A DNA stretch of 64,000 nt from Sneathiella chungangensis (GCF_009882935.1 NZ_WTVA01000001.1:572238-636237), one strand, 5' to 3'. Positions 28,825 to 38,770 are shown, counted from the first letter of the stretch. Notes: generated from the sequence alone by a model not told the origin. A program made the numbers and translations.

Positions 28825-30408
28825 CTAAATCTCGAGTGTCTTCGGGCGCTTGCGCTGCATCCAGAAGGATATCAGCATGCGCGAGAGCATGATCGCCGTG
28901 AACATGGAACTGATAATCCCGATCAGCAGGGTCACCGCGAAGCCCTTTACCGGACCGGAGCCCATGACGAACAGGATGACGGCGGCGATACCGGTCGTCA
29001 CATTGGCATCGATGATGGTGGTGAAGGCACGGGCAAAACCGGATTCGACCGCATTCAGCGGCGATTTGCCGACGCGGATTTCCTCTCGGATGCGCTCGAA
29101 TATCAGCACATTGGCGTCCACCGCCATACCAATGGTCAGCACGATACCGGCGATCCCCGGAAGGGTCAGCGTGGCGCCCAGAACCGACAGGACCGCCATG
29201 ATCAGGAAGATATTCATGGCGAGCGCGACATTGGCGAAGATGCCGAACAGGCCATAGCTCAAGACCATGAAGACGGCGACGGCGATCACACCGATGACGC
29301 CGGCCACTTCACCGGCGGCGATGCTGTCGGCGCCAAGGTCAGGCCCGACGGAGCGTTCCTCAAGGATATCAAGCGGCGCCGGCAGCGCGCCCGCCCGGAG
29401 CAGGAGCGCGAGGTCCTGCGCCCCGGCAACGTCAAAGCCGCCGCTGATCACCGCCGCGCCGCCAAGAATGGGCTCGTTGATGCGCGGCGCGCTGACGACC
29501 TTGTTATCGAGGACGATGGCGAAGGGTTTGCCGACATTTTCCGATGTCGCCCGGCCGAACTGTTTCGCGCCCAGCCCGTCAAAGCGGATGGAGACCACCG
29601 GCTGACCATTCTGGAAGGTCGCCTGGGCGTCTTCAAGATTCTCCCCCGACACCATCACCCGGTTTTCAATGATATAGGTTCTGCTGCCCTCATTAAGCGA
29701 CTGCAGGCGCTTCGATCCGGGCGGCACCCGTCCGGCAGCGCCGACATCGGCGGTCAGGTCGACCATGTGAAAGGTCAGCTGCGCCGTTTCGCCAAGCAAT
29801 CGCTTGATCCGGTCCGGATCGTCGACGCCCGGCAACTGCACCAGGATGCGGTCCCGGCCCTGCCGCTGGATCGTCGGCTCGTTCACGCCGGTTTCGTCGA
29901 CGCGGCGGCGGACAATCTCGATCGACTGGTCAACGGCGGAGCTGAGACGCTGGATAATCGCCGCCTCGCTCGGGGTCAGCGTCACGCGCCCCCCGTCCCC
30001 GACTTCGATCACGACATCGCGCTGCCCGTTCGGCATGATGTTGGACAGGTCCGAAAGCCGCTCGCGCGCCTTTTCCTCGTCCGCCGCATCCCGCAACGTG
30101 AAGGAAACGATTTCGCCGTCATGGCCGAGATCGCGGTACCCGACATTGTCGCCCTGCTGCCGCAGGCTGTCCCGCACGCCGTCAACGAGGCTGTCCATCA
30201 TCTTCGTCTTCACGGCACCGGCATCCACCTGCAACAGCAGATGGGAGCCGCCCTGCAAATCGAGCCCGAGGTTGACCTGCTTCGTCGGCAGCCAGTCCGG
30301 TAAACCGCTCAAACTGGATTTACTGACGAAATTGGGAAGTGTGTAGATTATCCCGAAGGCGCAGACCAGCAGCACAACGATAATCTTCCACATGGGGAAG
30401 CGGTTCAT
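28825..30408 (-). CDS. secD: Protein translocase subunit SecD
   Basis: The 527-residue partner of SecF. It has an N-terminal membrane segment, the P1 head with GLDLQGGSHLLLQVD, VQLPGVDDPDRIK, and the C-terminal six-helix part with GMAVDANVLIFERIREE, which holds the Asp used for proton coupling. It lies between yajC and secF in the standard order. Confidence 0.97.
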   Translation of the reverse strand: MNRFPMWKIIVVLLVCAFGIIYTLPNFVSKSSLSGLPDWLPTKQVNLGLDLQGGSHLLLQVDAGAVKTKMMDSLVDGVRDSLRQQGDNVGYRDLGHDGEIVSFTLRDAADEEKARERLSDLSNIMPNGQRDVVIEVGDGGRVTLTPSEAAIIQRLSSAVDQSIEIVRRRVDETGVNEPTIQRQGRDRILVQLPGVDDPDRIKRLLGETAQLTFHMVDLTADVGAAGRVPPGSKRLQSLNEGSRTYIIENRVMVSGENLEDAQATFQNGQPVVSIRFDGLGAKQFGRATSENVGKPFAIVLDNKVVSAPRINEPILGGAAVISGGFDVAGAQDLALLLRAGALPAPLDILEERSVGPDLGADSIAAGEVAGVIGVIAVAVFMVLSYGLFGIFANVALAMNIFLIMAVLSVLGATLTLPGIAGIVLTIGMAVDANVLIFERIREEIRVGKSPLNAVESGFARAFTTIIDANVTTGIAAVILFVMGSGPVKGFAVTLLIGIISSMFTAIMLSRMLISFWMQRKRPKTLEI

Positions 30409-30420
30409 GAGAAAAAGCCG

Positions 30421-30780
30421 TTACTTTTTGAAAAGCTTGCTGACCGGATTGCCACCCGCAGGCTTGTCGCCTTCCGTCTTGTCGCCGGCGTCTTTCGCCG
30501 CCGGAGCAGGATCGGCCTTGCTCTTGACGTCGGACAGGGTCGATTTCACGACGTCGATGCGAACTTCGGGCGCAACTTCGATCTGCACCACATTGTCATC
30601 GCGCACTTTCGTCACCTTGCCGATGATGCCGCCTGCCGTTACGACATTGTCGCCTCGGCGCACAGCCTCGATCATGGCCTTGTGGTCCTTCGCCCGTTTC
30701 TGTTGCGGGCGGATCAGGAGAAAGTAAAAAACGACGCCGATCAATACCAGCGGCAGAAGTTGAGCGAGTCCTTGGTCCAT
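30421..30780 (-). CDS. yajC: Sec translocase accessory subunit YajC
   Basis: A 119-residue protein with one N-terminal membrane segment (LPLVLIGVVFYFLLIRPQQKR) and the conserved GDNVVTAGGIIGKV motif. It has an Ala/Asp/Lys-rich tail. It is first in the yajC-secD-secF unit, 12 bases from secD. The 247 bases upstream hold its promoter and that of the divergent ATPase. Confidence 0.95.
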   Translation of the reverse strand: MDQGLAQLLPLVLIGVVFYFLLIRPQQKRAKDHKAMIEAVRRGDNVVTAGGIIGKVTKVRDDNVVQIEVAPEVRIDVVKSTLSDVKSKADPAPAAKDAGDKTEGDKPAGGNPVSKLFKK

Positions 30781-31027
30781 TTTGTACAGGTCCTTTGGTG
30801 CAATTCATGACGAAGAGGCGGCAAACCGGCCCGCCCCCGTGAAAATACTGAACGACTTTTATCTTGTTCTTGACCCGCAATGCAAGCCGCAATCCGAAAA
30901 GTCCGATATTTGCGGGACCTTCGACATGACTTGGCAATCGGCCGCTTGAACATTCTGCCATATGGTGGCATTTATGGTGCCTGACCCGTAAATTGGGGTG
31001 ACCGCCCCGCAATTTCAATTGGTGACT

Positions 31028-31894
31028 ATGAGTAACAATGAAATCCTCGCGCAGTTGACGCGCATTGCCGACAGTCTTGACAGGCTTGCACCGGCGGAAA
31101 AGGCCGACGCCGATATCGACAGCGGCGATGCGTTCGTCTGGGAGGCGGAGAGCAACCGGCTTCGCCTGATCCCCAAGGTAAATCATGTGGATATGTCGAT
31201 CCTGCACGGAATCGACCGGGTGCGCGACATTCTCTATGACAACACCCTGCGCTTCGCCAAGGGCCTGCCCGCCAACAACGCGCTTCTCTGGGGCGCACGG
31301 GGCATGGGCAAAAGCTCGCTCGTCAAGGCCAGCCACGCCCAGGTCAACCGGGAGATCAAGCCGCCGCTGGTGCTGATCGAGATCCACCGCGAGGATATCC
31401 CGTCCCTTCCAATCCTGATGCAGCAACTGCAGAAAACGAAACGCCGCTGCGTCATTTTCTGCGACGATCTTTCCTTCGACAGCGACGATTCCACCTACAA
31501 GTCGCTGAAGACCGTCCTTGACGGCGGGCTTGAGGGGCGGCCGGCGAACGTAATCTTCTACGCCACCTCCAACCGCCGCCATATGATGCGGCGGGACATG
31601 ATCGAGAACGAACGCGCGACCGCCATCATGCCGTCCGAGGCGATCGAAGAAAAAGTCTCCCTCTCCGACCGTTTCGGGCTCTGGCTCGGCTTTCACAGCT
31701 GCTCGCAGGACGAATATCTCGAAATGATTCGCAGATATCTCAAGCATTACAAGATCCCCATCGAGGAAGAGCAATTCGTTGCCGAGGCGATCGAATGGAC
31801 ACGCACGCGCGGCTCGCGGTCCGGCCGCGTCGCCTGGCAATATGTTCAGGATATCGCCGGGCGCACCGGAACGGTCATCGACCAGGACAGGTAA
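31028..31894 (+). CDS. DUF815-family AAA-type ATP-binding protein
   Basis: A 288-residue protein from ATG 31028 (GTG 30998 is a possible start ten codons earlier). Walker A is GARGMGKSSLVKA, Walker B CVIFCDDLSF, and YATSNRRHMM is the sensor region. These are the marks of the DUF815 family, whose function is unknown. It is often placed next to yajC-secDF and the pcm/surE cluster in alphaproteobacteria, as here. The next gene starts 40 bases on. Confidence 0.88.
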   Translation: MSNNEILAQLTRIADSLDRLAPAEKADADIDSGDAFVWEAESNRLRLIPKVNHVDMSILHGIDRVRDILYDNTLRFAKGLPANNALLWGARGMGKSSLVKASHAQVNREIKPPLVLIEIHREDIPSLPILMQQLQKTKRRCVIFCDDLSFDSDDSTYKSLKTVLDGGLEGRPANVIFYATSNRRHMMRRDMIENERATAIMPSEAIEEKVSLSDRFGLWLGFHSCSQDEYLEMIRRYLKHYKIPIEEEQFVAEAIEWTRTRGSRSGRVAWQYVQDIAGRTGTVIDQDR

Positions 31895-31934
31895 GACTGA
31901 AATTCTGGGGCCGCAGATTGCCGAAGGAGGCCTT

Positions 31935-32573
31935 ATGGAACATAATTTCTGGCACGAACGGTGGGAAAAGAATGAAATCGGCTTCCACCAGAACAAGCCC
32001 AATGCCCTGCTCGAGAAGCATTTCAGGGATCTGTCGCTCGCCCCGGGCCAGCGCGTCTTTGTGCCGTTATGCGGCAAGACGCTGGACATCGGCTGGCTCC
32101 TCGCCAAGGGATACCGGGTTGTCGGCGCCGAGCTCAGTGAAACGGCCATCCAGCAGCTGTTCGAGGATCTCGGCGTGCCGCCGGAAATCTCCGAACTCGG
32201 CCCGCTCACGCGCTATCGGGCGCGCGATATCGATATCTTTGTCGGCGATATATTTGCGCTCGACAGCAAGACACTGGGGCCGGTCGATGCGGTCTATGAC
32301 CGGGCCGCGCTTGTCGCCCTGCCGGAGGGGATGCGGCAAGACTATGTCGCCCATGTCCGGGAAATTACCGCAACCGCGCCGCAGTTTCTTCTCACCTTCG
32401 ACTATGACCAGGCGGAAATGCCGGGCCCACCCTTCGCCATCGATGACGGGATGGTCCGGAAATACTATGCCGCGGATTATGATATCGAGCGGCTGGAGGA
32501 ACTGGACGTCGCCGGCGGCCTGAAAGGCCGGGTCGCCGCACGCGAAGTCGCCTGGCGACTGCGCCAGCGATAG
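31935..32573 (+). CDS. TPMT-type S-adenosylmethionine-dependent methyltransferase
   Basis: A 212-residue protein from ATG 31935 after an ideal AAGGAGG ribosome site. FWHERWEKNEIGFHQ and VPLCGKTLDIGWLLAKGYRV are characteristic of bacterial thiopurine methyltransferases, which methylate thiols and, in some bacteria, selenium or tellurium compounds. YDRAALVALP is the conserved post-II segment. The physiological substrate is unknown. Confidence 0.92.
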   Translation: MEHNFWHERWEKNEIGFHQNKPNALLEKHFRDLSLAPGQRVFVPLCGKTLDIGWLLAKGYRVVGAELSETAIQQLFEDLGVPPEISELGPLTRYRARDIDIFVGDIFALDSKTLGPVDAVYDRAALVALPEGMRQDYVAHVREITATAPQFLLTFDYDQAEMPGPPFAIDDGMVRKYYAADYDIERLEELDVAGGLKGRVAAREVAWRLRQR

Positions 32574-32667
32574 CGGAAGCGCGGACTTTACCTCAGAGGT
32601 AATTGTCTTCGCTACGGCTTTGACGCAAACTCTAGGGAGTTCAAACAAACAAAGACGAAGACATCCG

Positions 32668-33081
32668 ATGACGAACAACGATCTTACTGCCTATCTTCAT
32701 GACAGAATGCCCCTTTGCGCGACCCTCGGCATGAAGGCCGAGAAAATGACGCCTGAGGAGGTTATCCTGACCCTCGACTGGTCACTCGCCATCTGTACGA
32801 GCGCGGGCATGCTGCATGGCGGCGCGATCATGGCGCTTGCCGATTCAGCGGGCGGCGCGGCGGCCTTCGCCAATCTGCCGGAGGGCGCGAGCGGTACCTC
32901 GACGATTGAATCGAAGACGAATTTCCTGGGCGCCGTCAAGGAGGGCAAGGTGACCGCCACGGCGAAGCCGCTGCATGTCGGCGGCTCGACCATCGTTATT
33001 GAGACAGAAGTCAGAAATGACGCGGGGAAACTCATCGGCAAGGTCACCCAGACGCAAACGGTGCTGCGCCCGCGCGGCTGA
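32668..33081 (+). CDS. PaaI-type hotdog thioesterase
   Basis: A 137-residue protein from ATG 32668. It has the PaaI pattern MLHGGAIMALADSAGGAAAF with the HGG motif and the catalytic Asp region, and SKTNFLGAVKEGKV. It probably hydrolyses an acyl- or aryl-CoA. Another hotdog thioesterase of the same length lies at 58692-59105 but differs clearly in sequence. It is convergent with the LysM/LytM gene. Confidence 0.88.
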   Translation: MTNNDLTAYLHDRMPLCATLGMKAEKMTPEEVILTLDWSLAICTSAGMLHGGAIMALADSAGGAAAFANLPEGASGTSTIESKTNFLGAVKEGKVTATAKPLHVGGSTIVIETEVRNDAGKLIGKVTQTQTVLRPRG

Positions 33082-33086
33082 CCCGC

Positions 33087-34259
33087 CTAGTCGAGCATGG
33101 CGACCGGGTTGACGGCCTTGCCTTTCTTGCGAATTTCAAAATGGAGCTGGCTTTCGGTGACGCTGCCGGTCGACCCGGCATAGGCGATCACCTCGCCCTT
33201 CTTCACCGCGTCTCCCTTGGCGACCAGCGCCCGCTCCGTATGGCCGTAGGCGGTGACATAGCCGTCCGCATGGGAAACCAGAATAAGGTTCCCGAAGGAG
33301 CGCATCTCGTTGCCGACATAGGAAACAACCCCGTTTTCCGCGGCGCGGATCGGCGTTCCCGCCTTCACGGCGATGTTCACGCCGTCATTGTGAAAGCCGG
33401 TTTTCTTCTTGCCGAAGCCGGAAATGATCTGTCCCTTGACCGGCCAGGCGAAGGATTTCCCGCTGCGCGCCGGGGGCGCCTTGGTGGTAAATTTTCGCGT
33501 CGGTACCGGCGGGATGTCAAGCTTCGCCACCTGATAGCCCGCCGCCTCTTCCTCCGGCGCCGGAACAGCCGCCGGCGCGGGGGAATTGGTGACCACGGCG
33601 GGCGCCGGCTTCGCCTGCGGCACCGTAACAACCTCGGGCAGGGAATTGATGATCACCGTTTTAACCGGCTGCGGCGACCCGTTCGCCGATGTCGGCGTCG
33701 GTGCCGGCCATTGGGTCATGTCGGTGGAGGCCACCCGCACCTCGCCTTGCAATTTGATCGGGATCTGCAGTTTCATCCCGGGCATCAGGGTATAGGGCGC
33801 ATCGAGAAAGTTGAAATGCGCGATTTCCGACATTTCCAGGTCATAAACGCGGGAGATCGCATAGAGCGTCTCGCCCGGCCGGACGGAATGGCTGTTGAAG
33901 GCCGGCACCTTGAGCTGCTGGCCCGGATAGATCAGATACGGATCGCGCATGCCGTTCATCTCGATGACGGCCTGCACCGGCACATTGCTGCGCGCGGCGA
34001 CGCGCGAGAGCGTGTCCCCCGCCTGCACGGTCACGAAATGATAGGAGAGTTCCTGGTAATAGGGCGAGAAATCAGCGGGCATGACCACCCGGGCGGATAC
34101 CGGCTCCGGCTTCGGCGCATGAATGACCTTCGCCGTCCGGATGCGCGGAAGATAGTCGTCATACAGGCAGCCTGCCAACAGGGGCATCAGCAGGCAAACG
34201 CAGGCAACGCGACTGAAAATAGATACATACCTCGCCATAATGCGTTCAATATTAAGCAT
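33087..34259 (-). CDS. LysM/LytM (M23) lipoprotein, NlpD-like
   Basis: An outer-membrane lipoprotein of 390 residues (383 if it starts at ATG 34238). The lipobox LLAGC puts the lipidated Cys at 31 or 24. Two LysM peptidoglycan-binding motifs (about 70-118 and 121-166) are followed by a long Pro/Ala linker and a C-terminal LytM domain. Zinc ligands are degenerate: GVNIAV replaces the usual GIDIA, and QLHFEIR replaces HVHFEIR. It is therefore probably a non-catalytic activator of cell-wall amidases, like NlpD/EnvC, consistent with its place beside pcm and surE. Confidence 0.88.
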   Translation of the reverse strand: MLNIERIMARYVSIFSRVACVCLLMPLLAGCLYDDYLPRIRTAKVIHAPKPEPVSARVVMPADFSPYYQELSYHFVTVQAGDTLSRVAARSNVPVQAVIEMNGMRDPYLIYPGQQLKVPAFNSHSVRPGETLYAISRVYDLEMSEIAHFNFLDAPYTLMPGMKLQIPIKLQGEVRVASTDMTQWPAPTPTSANGSPQPVKTVIINSLPEVVTVPQAKPAPAVVTNSPAPAAVPAPEEEAAGYQVAKLDIPPVPTRKFTTKAPPARSGKSFAWPVKGQIISGFGKKKTGFHNDGVNIAVKAGTPIRAAENGVVSYVGNEMRSFGNLILVSHADGYVTAYGHTERALVAKGDAVKKGEVIAYAGSTGSVTESQLHFEIRKKGKAVNPVAMLD

Positions 34260-34290
34260 AAATGGCCGCGAATCACAACAAAATTAACCA

Positions 34291-34308
34291 AACACCATAT
34301 ATAGTGTT
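34291..34308. repeat. Near-palindrome between nlpD-like gene and pcm
   Basis: AACAC (34291-34295) and GTGTT (34304-34308) flank an AT-rich centre (ATATAT), with one mismatched pair. It lies in the 58-base gap upstream of the nlpD-like start. It may be an operator; there is no T-run suited to a terminator. Confidence 0.3.
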
Positions 34309-34317
34309 AAGTTAAGA

Positions 34318-34959
34318 TTATTCAGCAACCCCTTGAACCATTGGTACGAATCGAACGGGTAATAGAGACTCTTCCGTGACCTTGCCGTCGGCATCCCTGG
34401 TTAAGCGCAAAATATGCTGGTTGGTGGAATCCCGGCCCACCGGCAGCACCATGATCCCGTCATTGCCGAGCTGATCGAGAAGCGTTTCAGGCACCTCCTC
34501 CGCCGCGGCCGTGACGATGATCCGGTCGAAGGGCGCCTGCTCCGGCCAGCCCTTGTAGCCATCGCCCAGTTTCGTCGTGATATTGGGGATCTTCAATTCC
34601 CGGAAAATCTCCTCCGCCTGATCCAGCAGGTTGCGGAACCGCTCGATCGAGTAGACGCGGCGGCAGAGCCGCGCCAGGATCGCCGTCTGGTAGCCCGACC
34701 CGGTCCCGATCTCGAGCACCTTGCGGCGCTTGTCGAGCTTCAGAAGCTGGGTCATATAGGCGACCACGTAAGGCTGGCTGATCGTCTGGCCGCTGGCGAT
34801 GGGCAGCGCGATATTCTCATAGGCGCGATCGCGGAAGGTTGGCGGGATAAAGGCGTCACGCGGCACCCGCTCGATCGCCGAAAGGACCTCCGTGTTGCTG
34901 ATCCCCTGCCGGCGCAGCTCCATGATCAGGCGGATTTTCTGGGCCGGGTTGTCAGTCAC
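34318..34959 (-). CDS. pcm: Protein-L-isoaspartate O-methyltransferase
   Basis: Repairs isoaspartyl residues using SAM. The protein has 213 residues from a GTG at 34959, whose GTGA overlaps the surE stop. A longer frame to 35052 exists but lies inside surE. The SAM site is VLEIGTGSGYQTAILA, and ASGQTISQPYVVAYM is the substrate motif. Confidence 0.95.
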   Translation of the reverse strand: MTDNPAQKIRLIMELRRQGISNTEVLSAIERVPRDAFIPPTFRDRAYENIALPIASGQTISQPYVVAYMTQLLKLDKRRKVLEIGTGSGYQTAILARLCRRVYSIERFRNLLDQAEEIFRELKIPNITTKLGDGYKGWPEQAPFDRIIVTAAAEEVPETLLDQLGNDGIMVLPVGRDSTNQHILRLTRDADGKVTEESLLPVRFVPMVQGVAE

Positions 34960-35714
34960 GCAAAGGCCTTCTTGATTTTCTCGGCAAGCGCCACTTTCGT
35001 CAGGTTCAGCTTGAGCGGCGTCACCGAGACCCGGCCATTTGCCACCGACCACAGATCCGTGCCCTTGGGCGGATCGCCGAAGGAGGGGCGATAGCCCAGC
35101 CAGAAATACTGCCGCCCGCGCGCATCGACGCGGTCATCGATAGAGAGGTTGGACAGATCGCGCTTACCCTGCACCGTCACATCGATGCCCTTGACCTGCA
35201 CTTTCGGAACCGCCGGGAAATTCAGGTTCACCAGGACATCCGGTCCCCATTCGAAATCGAGCAGCTTGCGAATGATATCAGGCGCCAGCGCCTCCGCCGT
35301 GTCCCAGTGAAATGTCGCACCGTCCGGCGCGACGCATTGGCTGATCGCGATGGCGCGGACCCCCAGCAGGCATCCCTCGCTCGCCGCCGCGACGGTGCCC
35401 GAATAGAGCACATCCTCACCGAGATTGCCGCCGCGATTGACGCCCGACAGGATCAAATCCGGCCGCTCGTCCTTGAACAGATAGTTCATCGCCATCATGA
35501 CGCAGTCCGTCGGCGTGCCCTCGACCGAATATTCCTTCTCGGCATATTTATTGATGCGGAGGGGGTCGTGCAGGGTGAGAGAGCGCGACGCGCCGCTCTG
35601 TTCCTTTTCAGGGGCGACGACATAGATATCATCGGAAAGCGCGGCGGCAATGCGGCGAAGGGTTTCCATCCCGGGCGCATTGAACCCGTCATCGTTAGTC
35701 AGCAGAATTCGCAA
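34956..35714 (-). CDS. surE: 5'/3'-nucleotidase SurE
   Basis: A metal-dependent nucleotidase of 252 residues. MRILLTNDDGFNAPGM carries the metal-binding Asp pair, and ILSGVNRGGNLGEDVLYSGT is the conserved active-site stretch. It is coupled to pcm by a four-base overlap and follows serS after 22 bases. Confidence 0.96.
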   Translation of the reverse strand: MRILLTNDDGFNAPGMETLRRIAAALSDDIYVVAPEKEQSGASRSLTLHDPLRINKYAEKEYSVEGTPTDCVMMAMNYLFKDERPDLILSGVNRGGNLGEDVLYSGTVAAASEGCLLGVRAIAISQCVAPDGATFHWDTAEALAPDIIRKLLDFEWGPDVLVNLNFPAVPKVQVKGIDVTVQGKRDLSNLSIDDRVDARGRQYFWLGYRPSFGDPPKGTDLWSVANGRVSVTPLKLNLTKVALAEKIKKAFA

Positions 35715-35736
35715 CTTACTCTTCCTTTTCTTCTTG

Positions 35737-37011
35737 TTATTTGGCGCGGATTTCGGTCATTCCGCCCATGTATGGCACCAGTGCCTCGGGAATTTTGATG
35801 GATCCGTCCGCCTGCTGGTAATTTTCCATCACCGCAATCAGCGTCCGCCCGACGGCGAGGCCGGATCCGTTCAGCGTATGCACGAAGCTTGTGCCCTTCT
35901 CGCCTTCCGGACGATAGCGGGCCTTCATCCGCCGAGCCTGGAAATCCCCGCAGTTCGAACAGCTGGAAATTTCCCGGTAGGTATTCTGACCCGGCAGCCA
36001 GACTTCGATATCATAGGTTTTGCGCGCGCCAAAGCCGGTATCGCCGCTACAGAGCACGACGACGCGGTAGGCAAGGCCGAGGCGCTTCAAGATATCTTCC
36101 GCGCAGGCGGTCATCCGCTCATGTTCCTCCGCGGATTTCTCCGGCGTGGTGATGGAGACCATCTCGACCTTCGCGAACTGATGCTGGCGCAGCATGCCCG
36201 CCGTGTCCTTGCCCGCAGAGCCCGCCTCGGAGCGGAAGCAGAGCGTATGGGCGGTGAGCCGCTTTGGCAGCTCATCCTCGCCAAGGATGCTCTCGCGCAC
36301 AAGATTGGTCAGCGGCACTTCCGCCGTCGGGATCATGTACTGATCCTCGCCCGTCTTGTACAAATCCTCTTCAAACTTGGGCAGCTGGCCGGTGCCGAAA
36401 AGACTGCTCCCGCGCACCATCACCGGCGGCGATACCTCAAGATAGCCCTTCTCCAGCGTATGCACATCGACCATAAAAGCTGCAAGCGCGCGTTCCAGCC
36501 GGGCGATCTGGCCGCTGGTGACGACAAAACGCGATCCGGACAGCTTCGCCGCCGTCTCGAAATCCATCAGGCCCAGCGCCTCTCCAAGCTCGTAATGCTC
36601 CTTCGGCTTGAAATCAAATGTCGGGATATCGCCGATGCGGCGGAGTTCGACATTCTGCTCTTCACTCTCGCCCTCTGGCACGTCATCGGCGAGGATATTG
36701 GGAAGTACGCTGAGCTTAGCGTCTAGCGTCTCCTGCAGTTCACGCTCAAGCTCAGTATTTCTCTGCGCCTCATCTTTGAGGTCCGCCACCTCACGGATCA
36801 ACGCATCGGCATCTCCGCCTGACGCTTTAACCTTTCCGATTTCTTTTGCTGCTGCATTGCGCCGCGCCTGCAGTTCTTGCATTTCCGTCTGGACGCTCCG
36901 CCGATAGGCATCAACTTTGAGTAAATCTTCGGACTGCGGCGGCAGGCCGCGCCGCTGCATGGCCGCGTCAAAAGCTTCGGGGTTTTCCCTGATCCATTTC
37001 AAGTCGAGCAT
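35737..37011 (-). CDS. serS: Seryl-tRNA synthetase
   Basis: A class II synthetase of 424 residues. The N-terminal tRNA-binding coiled coil lies at about 25-105. Motif 2 is [19 protein letters not shown], and motif 3 lies near [19 protein letters not shown]. It stands in the usual alphaproteobacterial order tatC-serS-surE-pcm. Confidence 0.97.
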   Translation of the reverse strand: MLDLKWIRENPEAFDAAMQRRGLPPQSEDLLKVDAYRRSVQTEMQELQARRNAAAKEIGKVKASGGDADALIREVADLKDEAQRNTELERELQETLDAKLSVLPNILADDVPEGESEEQNVELRRIGDIPTFDFKPKEHYELGEALGLMDFETAAKLSGSRFVVTSGQIARLERALAAFMVDVHTLEKGYLEVSPPVMVRGSSLFGTGQLPKFEEDLYKTGEDQYMIPTAEVPLTNLVRESILGEDELPKRLTAHTLCFRSEAGSAGKDTAGMLRQHQFAKVEMVSITTPEKSAEEHERMTACAEDILKRLGLAYRVVVLCSGDTGFGARKTYDIEVWLPGQNTYREISSCSNCGDFQARRMKARYRPEGEKGTSFVHTLNGSGLAVGRTLIAVMENYQQADGSIKIPEALVPYMGGMTEIRAK

Positions 37012-37146
37012 ATGAACATCATTTCGGTTTCTGGATGGATGTCCTGTGTATAAGGGCGCGGCCGCCCGCCGTCCAGAGGGCTTTGCGCCCTGCGCGATTT
37101 TTATATCAAATTTGTTGTGGCTGTCCCACAGAAAGGCGGCCCGATC

Positions 37147-38019
37147 TTATTCGGAATCTTCCAGCGCTTCCTTCTCCGCGCGCTTTCTCTCGACCATCCG
37201 CACGCTGAGGATGGAAATCCCGTAAAGCACAATGATCGGGATGGCGAGGGTGATCTGGCTCAAGGGGTCCGGCGGCGTCAGGATGGCCGCGGCAATGAAG
37301 GCGAAGACGACCGCATATTTGAACTTGGCCTTCAGCCCGGCGGAGGAGACGATCCCCACCCGGCCGAGCAGCGTCAGGAGCACCGGCAGCTGGAAACAGA
37401 GACCAAAGGCGAAAATCAGCTTCATGGACAGGCTGAGATACTCGCTGACCCGCGTCTCGGACTGGATCGGCAGCGCCATCGGCTCCGACGGGGCCGGCAG
37501 GTAATTCACCATGTTCGGGAATTGCTCGACCAGCGCCGTAAATGCCTTCGCATAGAGGCTGACATGGCCGTTACTCTCGAAACTCAGCAGGAATTTCCAC
37601 GCGAGCGGCATGACGATTTCGTAGGCGAGCGCGCCGCCCAGAAAAAACAGGATCGGCGTCACCACCAGAAACGGCAGAAAGGCCTTTTTCTCGTTCTTGT
37701 AGAGCCCGGGTGCGACGAATATCCAGATTTGCGAGGCAATAATCGGAAAGGACAGGAAAATGCCCGCGAAAAAGGCGATCTTGATATAGGTGAAGAAGGC
37801 CTCATGCAGGCCCGTGAAAATCATCCGCCGCCCGGCGATATCATCCCCCATCGCCTGCACCAGCGGCCGGACGAGAAAGGCGAACAGATCCTCCGAGATG
37901 ATATAGCATAAAATGAAGGCGACGAGCAGCGCCACAACCGAATAGACGAGGCGGTTGCGGAACTCGATCAGGTGCTCCATCAAGGGAGCCTTGTTGTCGT
38001 CAATATCGCTCTCGTTCAC
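37147..38019 (-). CDS. tatC: Twin-arginine translocase subunit TatC
   Basis: The signal-peptide receptor of the Tat system, with six membrane helices in 290 residues. The N-terminal MEHLIEFRNRLVYSV is the conserved cytoplasmic signature, and ILTPPDPLSQITLAIPIIVL is the C-terminal one. Its start overlaps the tatB stop by four bases. Confidence 0.97.
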   Translation of the reverse strand: MNESDIDDNKAPLMEHLIEFRNRLVYSVVALLVAFILCYIISEDLFAFLVRPLVQAMGDDIAGRRMIFTGLHEAFFTYIKIAFFAGIFLSFPIIASQIWIFVAPGLYKNEKKAFLPFLVVTPILFFLGGALAYEIVMPLAWKFLLSFESNGHVSLYAKAFTALVEQFPNMVNYLPAPSEPMALPIQSETRVSEYLSLSMKLIFAFGLCFQLPVLLTLLGRVGIVSSAGLKAKFKYAVVFAFIAAAILTPPDPLSQITLAIPIIVLYGISILSVRMVERKRAEKEALEDSE

Positions 38020-38483
38020 GACGCTTTGGTTTCCGGCTTGGTCTCAGAGGGGGCGGGAGCGGATTGTGCCGCGGCGGGCGGGGCCGGTTTGTCGGCCGGA
38101 GCGTCGGCTTTTGGAGGCGCCTTTCCTGTCTCGCCGCTCTTGGCGGGCGGCGCGGAATAATTATTGGCACTGTCGCGCGGATCGCGGATCTCGGGCTTCA
38201 CGTCGTTGAACATGCCCTGCATCGAGCCGGTCGGATCGACGGCGTCTTCCACCTGTTTCTTGATGTTGAAGTCCGTGCCCTTCTGGATATCCTTCTTGAT
38301 CTCGTCAAGCTCCGTCTCGCGGGCGAGATCATTGATGCCGGACTGGAATTCCCGCGCCATCGACCGCGCCTTGCGGACATATTTGCCGACGGTCGAGATT
38401 GCCTTGGGCAAGTCTTTCGGCCCGATGACCAGCACCGCGATCACCAGTACGAAGACCATTTCCGTCCAGCCAATATCAAACAT
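38016..38483 (-). CDS. tatB: Twin-arginine translocase subunit TatB
   Basis: A 155-residue protein with an N-terminal membrane helix (MFDIGWTEMVFVLVIAVLVI) that has the polar Glu8 typical of TatB, then GPKDLPKA and an amphipathic helix. The tail is Ala/Pro/Lys-rich. It is coupled to tatC and lies 53 bases after tatA. Confidence 0.96.
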   Translation of the reverse strand: MFDIGWTEMVFVLVIAVLVIGPKDLPKAISTVGKYVRKARSMAREFQSGINDLARETELDEIKKDIQKGTDFNIKKQVEDAVDPTGSMQGMFNDVKPEIRDPRDSANNYSAPPAKSGETGKAPPKADAPADKPAPPAAAQSAPAPSETKPETKAS

Positions 38484-38536
38484 GGCTATTCACATTATCC
38501 GGTTTGAAGGGTTTCACAAAAAGCGGCGCGACGGGG

Positions 38537-38770
38537 TCAGCCCTGCGCCGCCTTGTCCTTGCTGTCAGCCTTTTCGCTGTTATTCGCCGATTCCAGCGCT
38601 TCGGTCTTGCCGCTGTCGGCAGCCTTCGGCTCATCTTCGTCATTCATGCCTTTTTTGAAGTTCTTGATGCCCTTCGCCAGATCACCGGCAACGCGGGGCA
38701 GTTTGCCCGCGCCAAAAATGATGAGCACAATGACAAGGATCAGAATAATTTGCCACGGACCAATACTCAT
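38537..38770 (-). CDS. tatA: Twin-arginine translocase subunit TatA
   Basis: A 77-residue pore-forming subunit. It has a single N-terminal helix (WQIILILVIVLIIFGAGKLP) with the FGxxKLP hinge, then an amphipathic helix and an acidic tail. It is first in tatABC. A short palindrome lies just upstream of its ribosome site. Confidence 0.96.
   Translation of the reverse strand: MSIGPWQIILILVIVLIIFGAGKLPRVAGDLAKGIKNFKKGMNDEDEPKAADSGKTEALESANNSEKADSKDKAAQG

Noticed and set aside
27913-30303. 796-codon open frame on the plus strand opposite secF and secD
   Set aside because: It is antisense to two certain genes; its Arg/His/Asp-rich composition is the usual shadow of high-G+C coding DNA on the other strand.
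34960-35052. Upstream extension of the pcm frame
   Set aside because: It lies inside surE; the GTG at 34959 overlaps the surE stop, as in coupled genes.
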